This document shows positions 1 to 5,987 of a stretch of DNA of 17,267 bases, piece after piece. Position 1 is the stretch's first letter; each line of letters opens with the position of its first letter. The position numbers and the translations under genes were made by a program. The stretch is from an uncultured Collinsella sp. Lineage in GTDB: Bacteria; Actinomycetota; Coriobacteriia; Coriobacteriales; Coriobacteriaceae. The notes beneath the pieces are model-generated. The model was given only the letters and a program-made list of their open reading frames with translations, made no database searches and was not told where the DNA came from. The stretch covers positions 1-17,267 of the forward strand of contig URZR01000015.1 of assembly GCA_900552425.1 (NCBI GenBank). Direction: 5' to 3'.

Positions 1-1
1 T

Positions 2-157
2 GAGGACGATGGCAAGCTGGTGTGGGAGTGCCCCAACTGCGGCAACCGCGACCAGGAGAAAATGAACGTCGCTCGTCGTACGTGCGGCTACATCGGTACC
101 CAGTTCTGGAACCAGGGTCGAACCGAGGAGATCCGCGACCGCGTGCTGCATCTCTAA
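2..157 (+). CDS. nrdD: Anaerobic ribonucleoside-triphosphate reductase, C-terminal end (partial)
   Basis: The window opens inside this gene; 51 codons and tandem TAA TAA stops remain. NrdD is the class III, oxygen-sensitive ribonucleotide reductase that makes deoxynucleotides in anaerobes. The visible tail carries a CPNC pair, one half of the usual C-terminal zinc site, followed by RRTCGYIG, which matches the glycyl-radical motif (R-x-C-G-Y) of the family. The last residues, WNQGRTEEIRDRV, are also typical of the NrdD end. The activating enzyme nrdG follows 426 bases downstream, which supports the assignment. The N-terminal catalytic part is outside the window, so its integrity cannot be judged. 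There is no sign of frameshift in the visible part. Confidence 0.93.
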   Translation, partial: EDDGKLVWECPNCGNRDQEKMNVARRTCGYIGTQFWNQGRTEEIRDRVLHL

Positions 158-168
158 TAACCACCTCA

Positions 169-306
169 GGCTGCCCCGTAGCGAGGCCCCGGACCTTTAC
201 TCGCTATTTCGGACAGTCCTGGCTCACGACGGAGGCGCCACTGGCGCCTCCTGTTCGTGCGGAACTCATATCGAGCAAAGGTCCAGGCCCTCGCTACGGG
301 GCAGCC
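169..306. repeat. 138-base near-perfect palindrome with nested hairpin
   Basis: Outer arms 169-203 and 272-306 are complementary at 32 of 35 positions. The centre, 231-240 and 242-251, is a perfect 10-bp hairpin (GGAGGCGCCA facing TGGCGCCTCC around one base). The intervening segments pair only weakly. It begins 11 bases after the nrdD stop and has no T-run on either side, so it is not a classical intrinsic terminator. It could act as an mRNA 3'-end stabiliser, or be a REP- or MITE-like element. It contains no credible gene. Confidence 0.8.
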
Positions 307-377
307 GAGCTGACGTAGCTGAGATGCAGCACACAGCCTGCTCGCTCCTCGAAGTTCTTAGCGGAAATGAGTTGACC

Positions 378-406
378 TGCGACAACGGTCTGCTTGCGAT
401 AACGGT
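378..406 (+). promoter_or_regulatory. Tandem 12-bp direct repeat upstream of the nrdG promoter
   Basis: TGCGACAACGGT at 378-389 recurs as TGCGATAACGGT at 395-406, with a 17-base period and one mismatch. It lies just before the candidate -35 at 419. The spacing resembles paired operator sites on one to two DNA turns. It does not match the NrdR box that I know. An operator role is inference from position only. Confidence 0.35.
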
Positions 407-418
407 TGAGCTGCAGCA

Positions 419-448
419 TTGTTTTTATTGGACCTCGAACCCTATACT
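419..448 (+). promoter_or_regulatory. Candidate sigma-70-type promoter for nrdG
   Basis: TTGTTT at 419-424 and TATACT at 443-448 are separated by 18 bases. Predicted transcription start is near 455, giving a leader of about 130 bases before the nrdG start codon; the leader contains the 484-569 stem-loop. This would give nrdG its own promoter in addition to any read-through from nrdD. Confidence 0.5.
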
Positions 449-483
449 CGATGTTCGCTGAGTTCATTGAGTATCGCTCGCGA

Positions 484-569
484 GGGGTCTGGAGTATATC
501 GTCCCGCCCGCAGTTTCGCAGGCCGAAGGCCGAGAATGTTTGAGGACGGGATGATATGCTCCAGACCCC
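484..569 (+). repeat. 23-bp inverted repeat forming a leader stem-loop before nrdG
   Basis: Arms 484-506 and 547-569 match at 21 of 23 positions, and both differences become G-U pairs in RNA, so the transcript would form an uninterrupted 23-bp stem. The 40-base loop holds a small GGCC-GAA-GGCC hairpin near 521-531. The stem ends two bases before the nrdG ribosome site (AGGAAGG, 571-577). No T-run follows. It may be a cis-regulatory leader or a dispersed palindromic repeat. Together with the palindrome and direct repeats this accounts for most of the gene-free stretch 158-583. Confidence 0.75.
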
Positions 570-583
570 CAGGAAGGTTACTT

Positions 584-1165
584 ATGAACTACGCGAACAT
601 TAAGTATTTCGACATTGCTGATGGAGAAGGCGTCCGTACTTCTCTGTTTGTAAGCGGGTGCCGTCGTGGGTGCAAGAATTGCTTTAACTCTGTTGCGTGG
701 GACTTTGCTGCGGGTGAGCCGTTCGATCGTGCCGTCGAGGACAAGATTATCGAGAGCCTCGATCATCCCTTTATCGATGGTCTGACGATTCTGGGCGGCG
801 AGCCTATGGAGCCCGAGAATCAGGCGGGGCTCGTTGAGTTTGTCGAGCGTGTTCGCGCGGCCTATCCAGTGGGGTCGGGGAAGACCATTTGGTGCTTTAC
901 CGGTGACGTGCTCGAGGAGCTTATGCCGGGCGGCCGTCATCATACCGAGGTGACTGACCGCATCCTTGCCTGCCTCGACATGTTGGTGGACGGCCCGTTT
1001 GTTCAGGACCTGTACGATATCTCGCTGCGCTTTAGGGGTTCGAGCAACCAGCGCGTGATCGATATGAACGCTACGCGCGCCCGTGCTGAGCGCGAGGGCG
1101 TTGCGCTTTGTGATGCGGTTGAACTTTGGCGCGATGATCCGGTCTATTCGACCCATACTATGTAG
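584..1165 (+). CDS. nrdG: Anaerobic ribonucleotide reductase activating protein (radical SAM)
   Basis: NrdG uses S-adenosylmethionine and a 4Fe-4S cluster to install the glycyl radical on NrdD. The 193-residue product has the radical-SAM triad CRRGCKNC (Cys26, Cys30, Cys33) and the SAM-binding GGEP motif at 71-74. The family opening NIKYFDIADGEGVRTSLFVSGC is clear. The start ATG at 584 is chosen because AGGAAGG at 571-577 precedes it at good spacing. The frame is open further upstream to 419, but that extension runs through the inverted-repeat leader and is not family-like. Length is slightly above the usual 150-180 residues because of a longer C-terminal tail. It follows nrdD in the usual order but with an unusually long and structured gap. 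Confidence 0.95.
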   Translation: MNYANIKYFDIADGEGVRTSLFVSGCRRGCKNCFNSVAWDFAAGEPFDRAVEDKIIESLDHPFIDGLTILGGEPMEPENQAGLVEFVERVRAAYPVGSGKTIWCFTGDVLEELMPGGRHHTEVTDRILACLDMLVDGPFVQDLYDISLRFRGSSNQRVIDMNATRARAEREGVALCDAVELWRDDPVYSTHTM

Positions 1166-1231
1166 CTTGTGGTCGATGCCGGAGGGCGTGGTACCATAGT
1201 GCGAACGTGAAATCGGAAAAGTGAGGCCCAG

Positions 1232-1789
1232 ATGGTCGATCAGGAAAAAGTCGAGGCCGCCATTAAGCTGTTGCTTGAGGGCATAGGCGAGGACCCAACT
1301 CGTGAGGGCCTGCTGGAGACCCCGGCGCGCGTTGCCCGTATGTATGGTGAGATCGCCGGCGGTATGGACCAGAGTGCCGAGGAACACCTGTCCAAAACCT
1401 TTGCCGTCGCTTCGAACGATTTGGTTATCGAGCGCGACATCACGTTCTACTCGCTGTGCGAACATCATCTGCTGCCGTTTTATGGCAAGGCCGCCATTGG
1501 TTATATCCCTAACGGTCGGGTGGCTGGGCTTTCCAAGCTCGCCCGCACGGTTGAGGTTTATGCCCGCCGTCTGCAGCTGCAGGAGCAACTGTGCGCACAG
1601 GTTGCCGATGCCCTCATGGATTATCTCGCTCCCCAGGGAGCGATTGTGTTGATGGAGGCCGAGCATATGTGCATGACGATGCGTGGCGTGCAAAAGCCCG
1701 GCACCAAGACCGTGACGCTTGCTCGCCGCGGCGTCTTTGAGACCGATCCCGCGCTCGAGGAGCGTTTCTTTAGGATGCTGGGCCGCTAA
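1232..1789 (+). CDS. folE: GTP cyclohydrolase I
   Basis: FolE converts GTP to 7,8-dihydroneopterin triphosphate, the first step of tetrahydrofolate synthesis. The 185-residue protein is standard length for type IA. It shows the zinc ligands Cys76, His79 (CEHHLLPF) and Cys147 (HMCMTMRG), the GYIPNGRVAGLSKLAR substrate-binding segment at 90-105, and the DPTREGLLETPARVARMY opening motif. GTGAGG at 1221-1226 serves as ribosome site five bases before the ATG. A possible weak promoter lies in the 66-base gap after nrdG: TTGTGG at 1167 and TACCAT at 1192, with a long 19-base spacer. The next gene starts two bases after the stop, so translation is probably coupled. Confidence 0.97.
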   Translation: MVDQEKVEAAIKLLLEGIGEDPTREGLLETPARVARMYGEIAGGMDQSAEEHLSKTFAVASNDLVIERDITFYSLCEHHLLPFYGKAAIGYIPNGRVAGLSKLARTVEVYARRLQLQEQLCAQVADALMDYLAPQGAIVLMEAEHMCMTMRGVQKPGTKTVTLARRGVFETDPALEERFFRMLGR

Positions 1790-1791
1790 CC

Positions 1792-2373
1792 ATGAGAGTC
1801 GTCAACGACTTTACATCGAAGACCGATGAGGGGACGTCGCGTCGCGGCTTTATGGCTTCGGGCCTGGCCCCCTTTGGTGCCATGCCTCGCATTGATTACA
1901 TTTGTGCCAACGGGCTGTTCCGGCGGCACCTGGGCAACATCGTACAGTTGGAATCGGGGCGCATCTTCTGCCGCCACGGTATTGACCATCTGCTCGATGT
2001 CGCGCGCATTATGTGGATCAAGAATCTCGAGGAGCAGCTCGAATTTGACCGCGAGGTCATCTACGCCACAGCACTTCTTCACGATATCGGCAAAGATGAA
2101 CAGTATGAATCGGGTATATCCCATGATGTTGCAAGCGAACGCGTCGCTGATGCGATTCTCGGCGGCATGCCCGATGACGTGGCGTTTGAGCCGGCCGATG
2201 CCGCAGCCATTAAGACGGCCATTCTGGGCCATCGAAAGCTGCGCGTGAACAGCCAACCGCTTGAGCGTCTGCTCTATGCAGCCGACAAAGCGTCGCGTGC
2301 CTGCTTTGCATGCCCCGCGCGCAACGCTTGCAACTGGAGCGATGATAAAAAGAACCTGTCGATTCGCGTGTAG
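1792..2373 (+). CDS. HD-domain metal-dependent phosphohydrolase in the folate cluster
   Basis: The 193-residue protein has an HD-domain pattern: His62 and His66 (RHGIDH), the LLHDIGK motif with His97-Asp98, His111, His147 and Asp165 (YAADKASR). HD proteins hydrolyse phosphate esters, often of nucleotides. The tail after 165 has CFACPARNAC (Cys171, Cys174, Cys180), a small Cys cluster that I recall from clostridial relatives. The start at 1792 lies two bases after the folE stop and has only a weak ribosome site, as expected for coupled translation. Internal ATGs at 1852 and 1882 are alternatives, and the first 31 residues look less conserved. Its place between folE and folB suggests a folate-related substrate such as dihydroneopterin phosphates, which is inference only. 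Confidence 0.85.
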   Translation: MRVVNDFTSKTDEGTSRRGFMASGLAPFGAMPRIDYICANGLFRRHLGNIVQLESGRIFCRHGIDHLLDVARIMWIKNLEEQLEFDREVIYATALLHDIGKDEQYESGISHDVASERVADAILGGMPDDVAFEPADAAAIKTAILGHRKLRVNSQPLERLLYAADKASRACFACPARNACNWSDDKKNLSIRV

Positions 2374-2416
2374 TTAGTTTGCGCGGTCGGGGTTCTAGAC
2401 GAAGGAGACGATCGCG

Positions 2417-2902
2417 TTGAGTAACAAGAAACTGCCCGAGAATGCAACCAAGACCGAAGGCGCCGAGCTCGCCCGCCGTGGAAGGGGCGAAATATCCACC
2501 GCAACGGCGGTGCCTCACGTGAGCTATGACGATTTGCGCCATGCCGATCGTATTGTCATTGACGGCCTGGAGGTTTTTGCCAACCATGGCGTGTATCCCG
2601 AGGAGAACGCGCTGGGTCAGAAGTTCATCGTTTCTCTGGTGCTCTATGCCGACCTGCGCGCGGCGGGGGAGCACGATAACCTGGACGCCTCGATTGACTA
2701 CGGCTCGGTGTGCCACGATGTCGATGGCTATCTGCGCGAGCATACGTTTAAGCTCATCGAGGCGGCAGCCGAGGGGACAGCCCAGATGCTGCTGCGCCGT
2801 TATCCCTCGCTGCTTGGTGTGCGCATAAAGCTCGATAAGCCGTGGGCTCCTGTTGGCCTGCCCCTGGCAAGCTGCGGCGTCGAGATCGAGCGCGTGCGCT
2901 AG
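2417..2902 (+). CDS. folB: Dihydroneopterin aldolase with N-terminal extension
   Basis: FolB cleaves 7,8-dihydroneopterin to 6-hydroxymethyl-dihydropterin and glycolaldehyde. The core begins around residue 44 with DRIVIDGLEVFANHGVYPEE, including the catalytic-region Glu, and continues through SIDYGSVCHDV, FKLIEAAAEG and IKLDKPWAPVGLP, which holds the conserved Lys. The total of 161 residues exceeds the usual 115-125 because of about 43 extra N-terminal residues of polar, low-complexity type. The TTG start at 2417 is chosen because AAGGAG at 2402-2407 precedes it at nine bases. The core has no comparable start of its own, so the extension is probably translated. It is third in the folE-HD-folB group and ends six bases from the convergent metalloprotease gene. 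folP and folK are not in view. Confidence 0.92.
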   Translation: MSNKKLPENATKTEGAELARRGRGEISTATAVPHVSYDDLRHADRIVIDGLEVFANHGVYPEENALGQKFIVSLVLYADLRAAGEHDNLDASIDYGSVCHDVDGYLREHTFKLIEAAAEGTAQMLLRRYPSLLGVRIKLDKPWAPVGLPLASCGVEIERVR

Positions 2903-2908
2903 TCGACG

Positions 2909-3685
2909 CTAGAGCTTGTTGAGGGGTGGCTGCTTGAGCCGCTGAGACAGTGCTCTATTGTTGGGACAGTACGTGTCGAGCAGGGCGTGAAAGCGCTGAT
3001 TGTGGCTCGGCTCGAGCAGATGGACGAGCTCGTGGGCGACAACCATGTCGAGGCATTCGACGGGGTAGGCGGCGAGCTCGCGCGCGATGCGAATGGCGCC
3101 GGATTTGGGCGTGCAGGAGCCCCAACGCGTTTTCATGCTGCGCACGGAGACGCGGGCCACGGTGACGCCCATTGCGATTTCGTACGCGTGCACGATGTCG
3201 CGTAGCGCTGCGGTGACCTCGGACGCGTAGAGCTGGTCGATGCGGGCTTGGAGCTCGTCGGACGTTAGGCCGTCGAGGATTGCGCGCCGCTTGGCCTGTG
3301 GGCTTTCGTCCGATTCGTCGGTACCCATAAAACTTGCGAAGGTGGCCTGCTTGGGTCGCGGTGCGGGCGATGCAAAGTTGTGATCGAGTGCGTCCTGTAC
3401 CGTGATGGGCTTGCCCCAAAGTGCAATGATGGACGAGGGGCTGAGCGGCTCTCGCGCTGTCGCCTGACGTTGCTCACGTTGGGCAAGTCGGCTGATAATC
3501 CAGGCGCTGTTGCGCTTCACAAACGCTTCGATGCGCTCGTGGCTGGCGCCGAGCGGTGCGCTGGCGTGGACCTCGCCGCTCGATGTGACGCGTAGGTTAA
3601 AGTTCTTGACGCGCTTTTTGGTAACGACGACGGGGATGAGCGTTCCATCCGGTCGGGGTACGGAAATCGTAAATTGCTGCGTCAA
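2909..3685 (-). CDS. YgjP/DUF45-type zinc metalloprotease (SprT/M48-like)
   Basis: The 258-residue product has the YgjP-like family layout: an N-terminal beta-rich part with KKRVKNFNLRV, the RWGSC motif at 187-191, and a zinc site HELVH (His218, Glu219, His222) with a third ligand at His228 in SHNQRF. It is a predicted cytoplasmic metallopeptidase; substrates of this family are mostly unknown. The TTG at 3685 is preferred because GAAGGA lies upstream at good spacing. An in-frame ATG at 3748 would translate through the 3708-3743 palindrome. An acidic, variable insert (GTDESDESPQ, about 121-130) interrupts the middle. Its 3' end is six bases from the convergent folB stop, with no obvious terminator between. 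Confidence 0.88.
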   Translation of the reverse strand: MTQQFTISVPRPDGTLIPVVVTKKRVKNFNLRVTSSGEVHASAPLGASHERIEAFVKRNSAWIISRLAQREQRQATAREPLSPSSIIALWGKPITVQDALDHNFASPAPRPKQATFASFMGTDESDESPQAKRRAILDGLTSDELQARIDQLYASEVTAALRDIVHAYEIAMGVTVARVSVRSMKTRWGSCTPKSGAIRIARELAAYPVECLDMVVAHELVHLLEPSHNQRFHALLDTYCPNNRALSQRLKQPPLNKL

Positions 3686-3707
3686 ATGTGATCCTTCAGA
3701 TTGGGGA

Positions 3708-3743
3708 CGGGCCGGCATGTCGACCGCTCGGCATGCCGGCCCG
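3708..3743. repeat. 12-bp perfect inverted repeat between two minus-strand genes
   Basis: CGGGCCGGCATG at 3708-3719 faces CATGCCGGCCCG at 3732-3743 around a 12-base loop. It lies 16 bases after the dipeptidase stop and just before the metalloprotease ribosome site. There is no T-run, so it is at best a weak terminator or processing hairpin for the minus-strand transcript. Confidence 0.6.
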
Positions 3744-3759
3744 CTCAAGGGATGCGAAA

Positions 3760-4773
3760 TTAATTGCGCTCAAAGAAGGCGAGCGCGTTGTCGCTGCAGA
3801 GCTTTTGCATCACGGTCTTGCCAAAATGCTTGGAAAGCATGTTCTGGAACTCGGGCATCTTGCTGGCATCGGAGAGGAAAGCGGGCACCGTGGCGCCGTC
3901 CCAGTCGCCGCCGAGCGCGATGACGTCCTCGCCGCCCAGGTCGAGCCAGTGCTCGATATGCGCCGCCAGCTGGTCGAAGGTGACGTCTGCGGCGGTCTTG
4001 TCGGTTGCGTCGTTGGAAAGGAACTCGCTGCAGTAGTTGAGGCCGACGATGCCACCCATGTCGCGAATGGTGCGGAACTGGTCGTCGGTAAGGTTGCGTT
4101 TGACGCCGCAAACCGCACGGGAGTTGGAGTGGCTGGCGACGAAGGGACGCGTGGCGCGGGCGGCGACCTCGTCAAAGCACTCATCGTTGAGGTGGGAGAC
4201 GTCGAGCACCATGCCGGCGTGCTCCATCTGCGTAAGCGCCTCGATGCCGGCGGCGGTGAGGCCGGCGTGGGTGTCGTGGCCGCTCGCGAGCGGTCCCTGC
4301 GCGTTCCAGCTGAGTGATGACATGAGTACGCCCAGGCTCTTGAGCACCTCGATCAGCGCGGGGTCCTCGGCAAAGAACGTGGCGTTTTCGATGGTGTGGA
4401 TGCAGGCTACCTTGCCGTCTTTGAGCGCGGGGCGAATGTCTGCGGCGTTGCGTACGTTGACCATGCGGTCGTGGTTGAGCATTGCTTGGCCGCTCATGTG
4501 TGCCATGATCTGCGCCTGGAAGCGCGCGGCGTGGGCGGTGGGAATCTCGTCGGGGACAAACGTGGCGAAGCACTGTGCCCACGGCGTGTTGCCGATCTTT
4601 GCGAGCGAGATGGCACAGGCGTTACCCTCGATGAGGTCGAAATCTTGCGGATGCGTTTCGTCGCCGGGGAAATAACCGTCGGTGCCGGCGGTAAAGCGCA
4701 GGTCGAGATCGAGCGTGGCCCAGCCGATTCGGTCGGCAGTGTCGCAGTGTAGGTCAAATACGGGATATGCCAT
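3760..4773 (-). CDS. Membrane dipeptidase family protein (peptidase M19)
   Basis: M19 enzymes are binuclear zinc dipeptidases related to renal dipeptidase. The 337-residue protein shows the expected metal-site order: DLHCD (His9, Asp11), the bridging Glu129 in HTIENATFF, DVSH (His194), ASHSNSRAV (His215), and ALGGDWDGA (Asp290, Asp292) near the end. There is no signal peptide or membrane segment, so it is probably cytoplasmic and may cleave imported or peptidoglycan-derived dipeptides. The ATG at 4773 has GGAGGAA directly upstream. An in-frame ATG ten codons earlier lacks a site. It is read away from the SlyD-like gene across a 120-base gap and is followed by the metalloprotease on the same strand. 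Confidence 0.93.
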   Translation of the reverse strand: MAYPVFDLHCDTADRIGWATLDLDLRFTAGTDGYFPGDETHPQDFDLIEGNACAISLAKIGNTPWAQCFATFVPDEIPTAHAARFQAQIMAHMSGQAMLNHDRMVNVRNAADIRPALKDGKVACIHTIENATFFAEDPALIEVLKSLGVLMSSLSWNAQGPLASGHDTHAGLTAAGIEALTQMEHAGMVLDVSHLNDECFDEVAARATRPFVASHSNSRAVCGVKRNLTDDQFRTIRDMGGIVGLNYCSEFLSNDATDKTAADVTFDQLAAHIEHWLDLGGEDVIALGGDWDGATVPAFLSDASKMPEFQNMLSKHFGKTVMQKLCSDNALAFFERN

Positions 4774-4852
4774 GGTTCCTCCGGTTGCAGCGTTTCTTTG
4801 CAAACTGTCTTTGAATTGTATGACTAGGGTATAGTTAGCGCCATATGTTCAC

Positions 4853-4875
4853 GGCGGCCCGCGTTGTGCGCCGCC
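4853..4875 (+). other. Small leader hairpin before the SlyD-like gene
   Basis: GGCGGC at 4853-4858 pairs with GCCGCC at 4870-4875 in the leader, nine bases before GGAGG at 4884-4888. A TATAGT box at 4830-4835 may be the -10 element, but no good -35 is visible at normal spacing. Confidence 0.35.
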
Positions 4876-4893
4876 CTTATCACGGAGGTTACC

Positions 4894-5322
4894 ATGTCCA
4901 ACCAGGGCAAGAAGGTCAAGACCCATTATCGTGGCACGCTCGACGACGGCACGCAGTTCGATAGCTCTTACGATCGCGGCGAGCCGCTGGAGTTCACCTG
5001 CGGCGCCGGTCAGATGATCAAGGGCTTCGACGCCGCTGTTGTCGACATGCAGGTGGGCGAGAAGAAGACCGTGCACATTCCCGCTGCCGATGCCTACGGC
5101 GAGCACAACCCCGAGATGGTCCTGACCTTCCCGGCTGAGCAGGTCCCCAATATCGAGCAGATCGAGAAGGGCATGAAGCTCTTCCTGTCCACGCCGAGCG
5201 GCATGCCCGTCCCCGCCGTCGTCATCGACGTGACGCCCGAGGTCGTGACGCTCGACGCCAACCACGAGCTCGCCGGCAAGGATCTCAACTTTGATATCGA
5301 GCTCGTCGAGGTCGAGGACTAG
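4894..5322 (+). CDS. SlyD-like FKBP-type peptidyl-prolyl isomerase
   Basis: The 142-residue protein has the two-part SlyD layout. The FKBP core is at 7-70 (YRGTLDDGTQFDSS, then GAGQMIKGFDAAVVDMQVGEKKTVHIP), an insert-in-flap chaperone domain lies at about 72-118, and the core is completed by ANHELAGKDLNFDIELVEVE. SlyD enzymes assist proline-limited folding, and in enterobacteria SlyD also donates nickel to hydrogenase maturation. This protein lacks the Cys/His-rich metal-binding tail of E. coli SlyD and ends at VEVED. The ATG at 4894 has GGAGG five bases upstream. The UreE-like gene begins three bases after the stop, which suggests coupled translation and a shared nickel- or folding-related task. 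Confidence 0.93.
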   Translation: MSNQGKKVKTHYRGTLDDGTQFDSSYDRGEPLEFTCGAGQMIKGFDAAVVDMQVGEKKTVHIPAADAYGEHNPEMVLTFPAEQVPNIEQIEKGMKLFLSTPSGMPVPAVVIDVTPEVVTLDANHELAGKDLNFDIELVEVED

Positions 5323-5325
5323 AGT

Positions 5326-5904
5326 ATGCCTGAACGCTTGGTTTCGACGACATGCTTGGGAAATCTCAACGATCCGTCCTATGAACTCCTGCTTCGCCGG
5401 AAGTTGGGCGGCGTCTTTGAAGTTGACGAGCTACTGCTCGATTGGGACCAGGCTGATGCATGCGCGTTTGTGGGCGTGACGGAACTGGGGCGCACGATCG
5501 ATGTTCGGTTGGATACTGCCGACGGCGGTCGTCTTGCCGATGGCGACGTGCTCGCCATTGACCGTTCGGGCATGGTGCCCGTGGCGGTTGTCGTGCGCCT
5601 GCGCAGCGCCGAGGTCTATTTGGTCGAAGTCGACCGCATGGATCCGATTGCGCTCGCGCATGCGTGCTGGGAGATCGGCAACATGCATGCGCCGCTCTTC
5701 CGGGGCGACTCGGACGAGCATACCGTGCGCATGTATACGCCGGTGCAGCCGGTTTTGGGCCGTATGCTTCGCGGCGTCGAGGGAGCTCGAATCTCGATCG
5801 TTTCGCGCGAGCTCGATGCGGGCCGACGCTTTGCGTCGAGCGCGGCCGATGTTGTCGTGAGCATGGCTCCGGACTTTACCATCGTTAAAAAGACGCGCGA
5901 CTAA
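5326..5904 (+). CDS. UreE-like nickel metallochaperone
   Basis: The 192-residue protein resembles UreE across both domains. The N-terminal half has the peptide-binding fold pattern, with ELGRTIDVRL and RLADGDVLAID. The C-terminal half has AHACWEIGNMHAPLF, equivalent to the UreE GNRH nickel site (His121 here), followed by YTPVQPVLGRML. UreE delivers nickel to urease. It ends without the His-rich tail of enterobacterial UreE. No ureABC, ureD, ureF or ureG is in the window, so the client enzyme is unknown; another nickel enzyme or a drifted function is possible. Start at 5326 lies three bases after the SlyD-like stop. Stop-spanning GC-rich complementarity (5893-5898 with 5905-5910) may form a small hairpin. 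Confidence 0.75.
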   Translation: MPERLVSTTCLGNLNDPSYELLLRRKLGGVFEVDELLLDWDQADACAFVGVTELGRTIDVRLDTADGGRLADGDVLAIDRSGMVPVAVVVRLRSAEVYLVEVDRMDPIALAHACWEIGNMHAPLFRGDSDEHTVRMYTPVQPVLGRMLRGVEGARISIVSRELDAGRRFASSAADVVVSMAPDFTIVKKTRD

Positions 5905-5916
5905 GCGCGCGTATGC

Positions 5917-5959
5917 GCAAGACGGGCTTTGAGGGGTGACCGATCAAGGTCCGTCTTGC
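5917..5959. other. 9-bp inverted repeat before the HAD phosphatase gene
   Basis: GCAAGACGG at 5917-5925 pairs with CCGTCTTGC at 5951-5959 around a 25-base loop. It lies in the 83-base gap after the UreE-like gene. There is no T-run. It may be a weak terminator or a leader structure. Confidence 0.4.
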
Positions 5960-5987
5960 TGTTGATAGGAGGCTTTGGGGGAAGCAT

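Noticed and set aside
22..318. 98-codon plus-strand frame over the nrdD end and palindrome
   Set aside because: It reads nrdD out of frame and continues through an inverted repeat; no protein character.
578..1693. 371-codon minus-strand open frame
   Set aside because: It lies opposite nrdG and folE, both clear enzymes, and has no recognisable motif or ribosome site.
5326..5904. Part of a urease operon
   Set aside because: Only the UreE-like gene is present; flanking genes are a FKBP and a HAD phosphatase, not urease genes.
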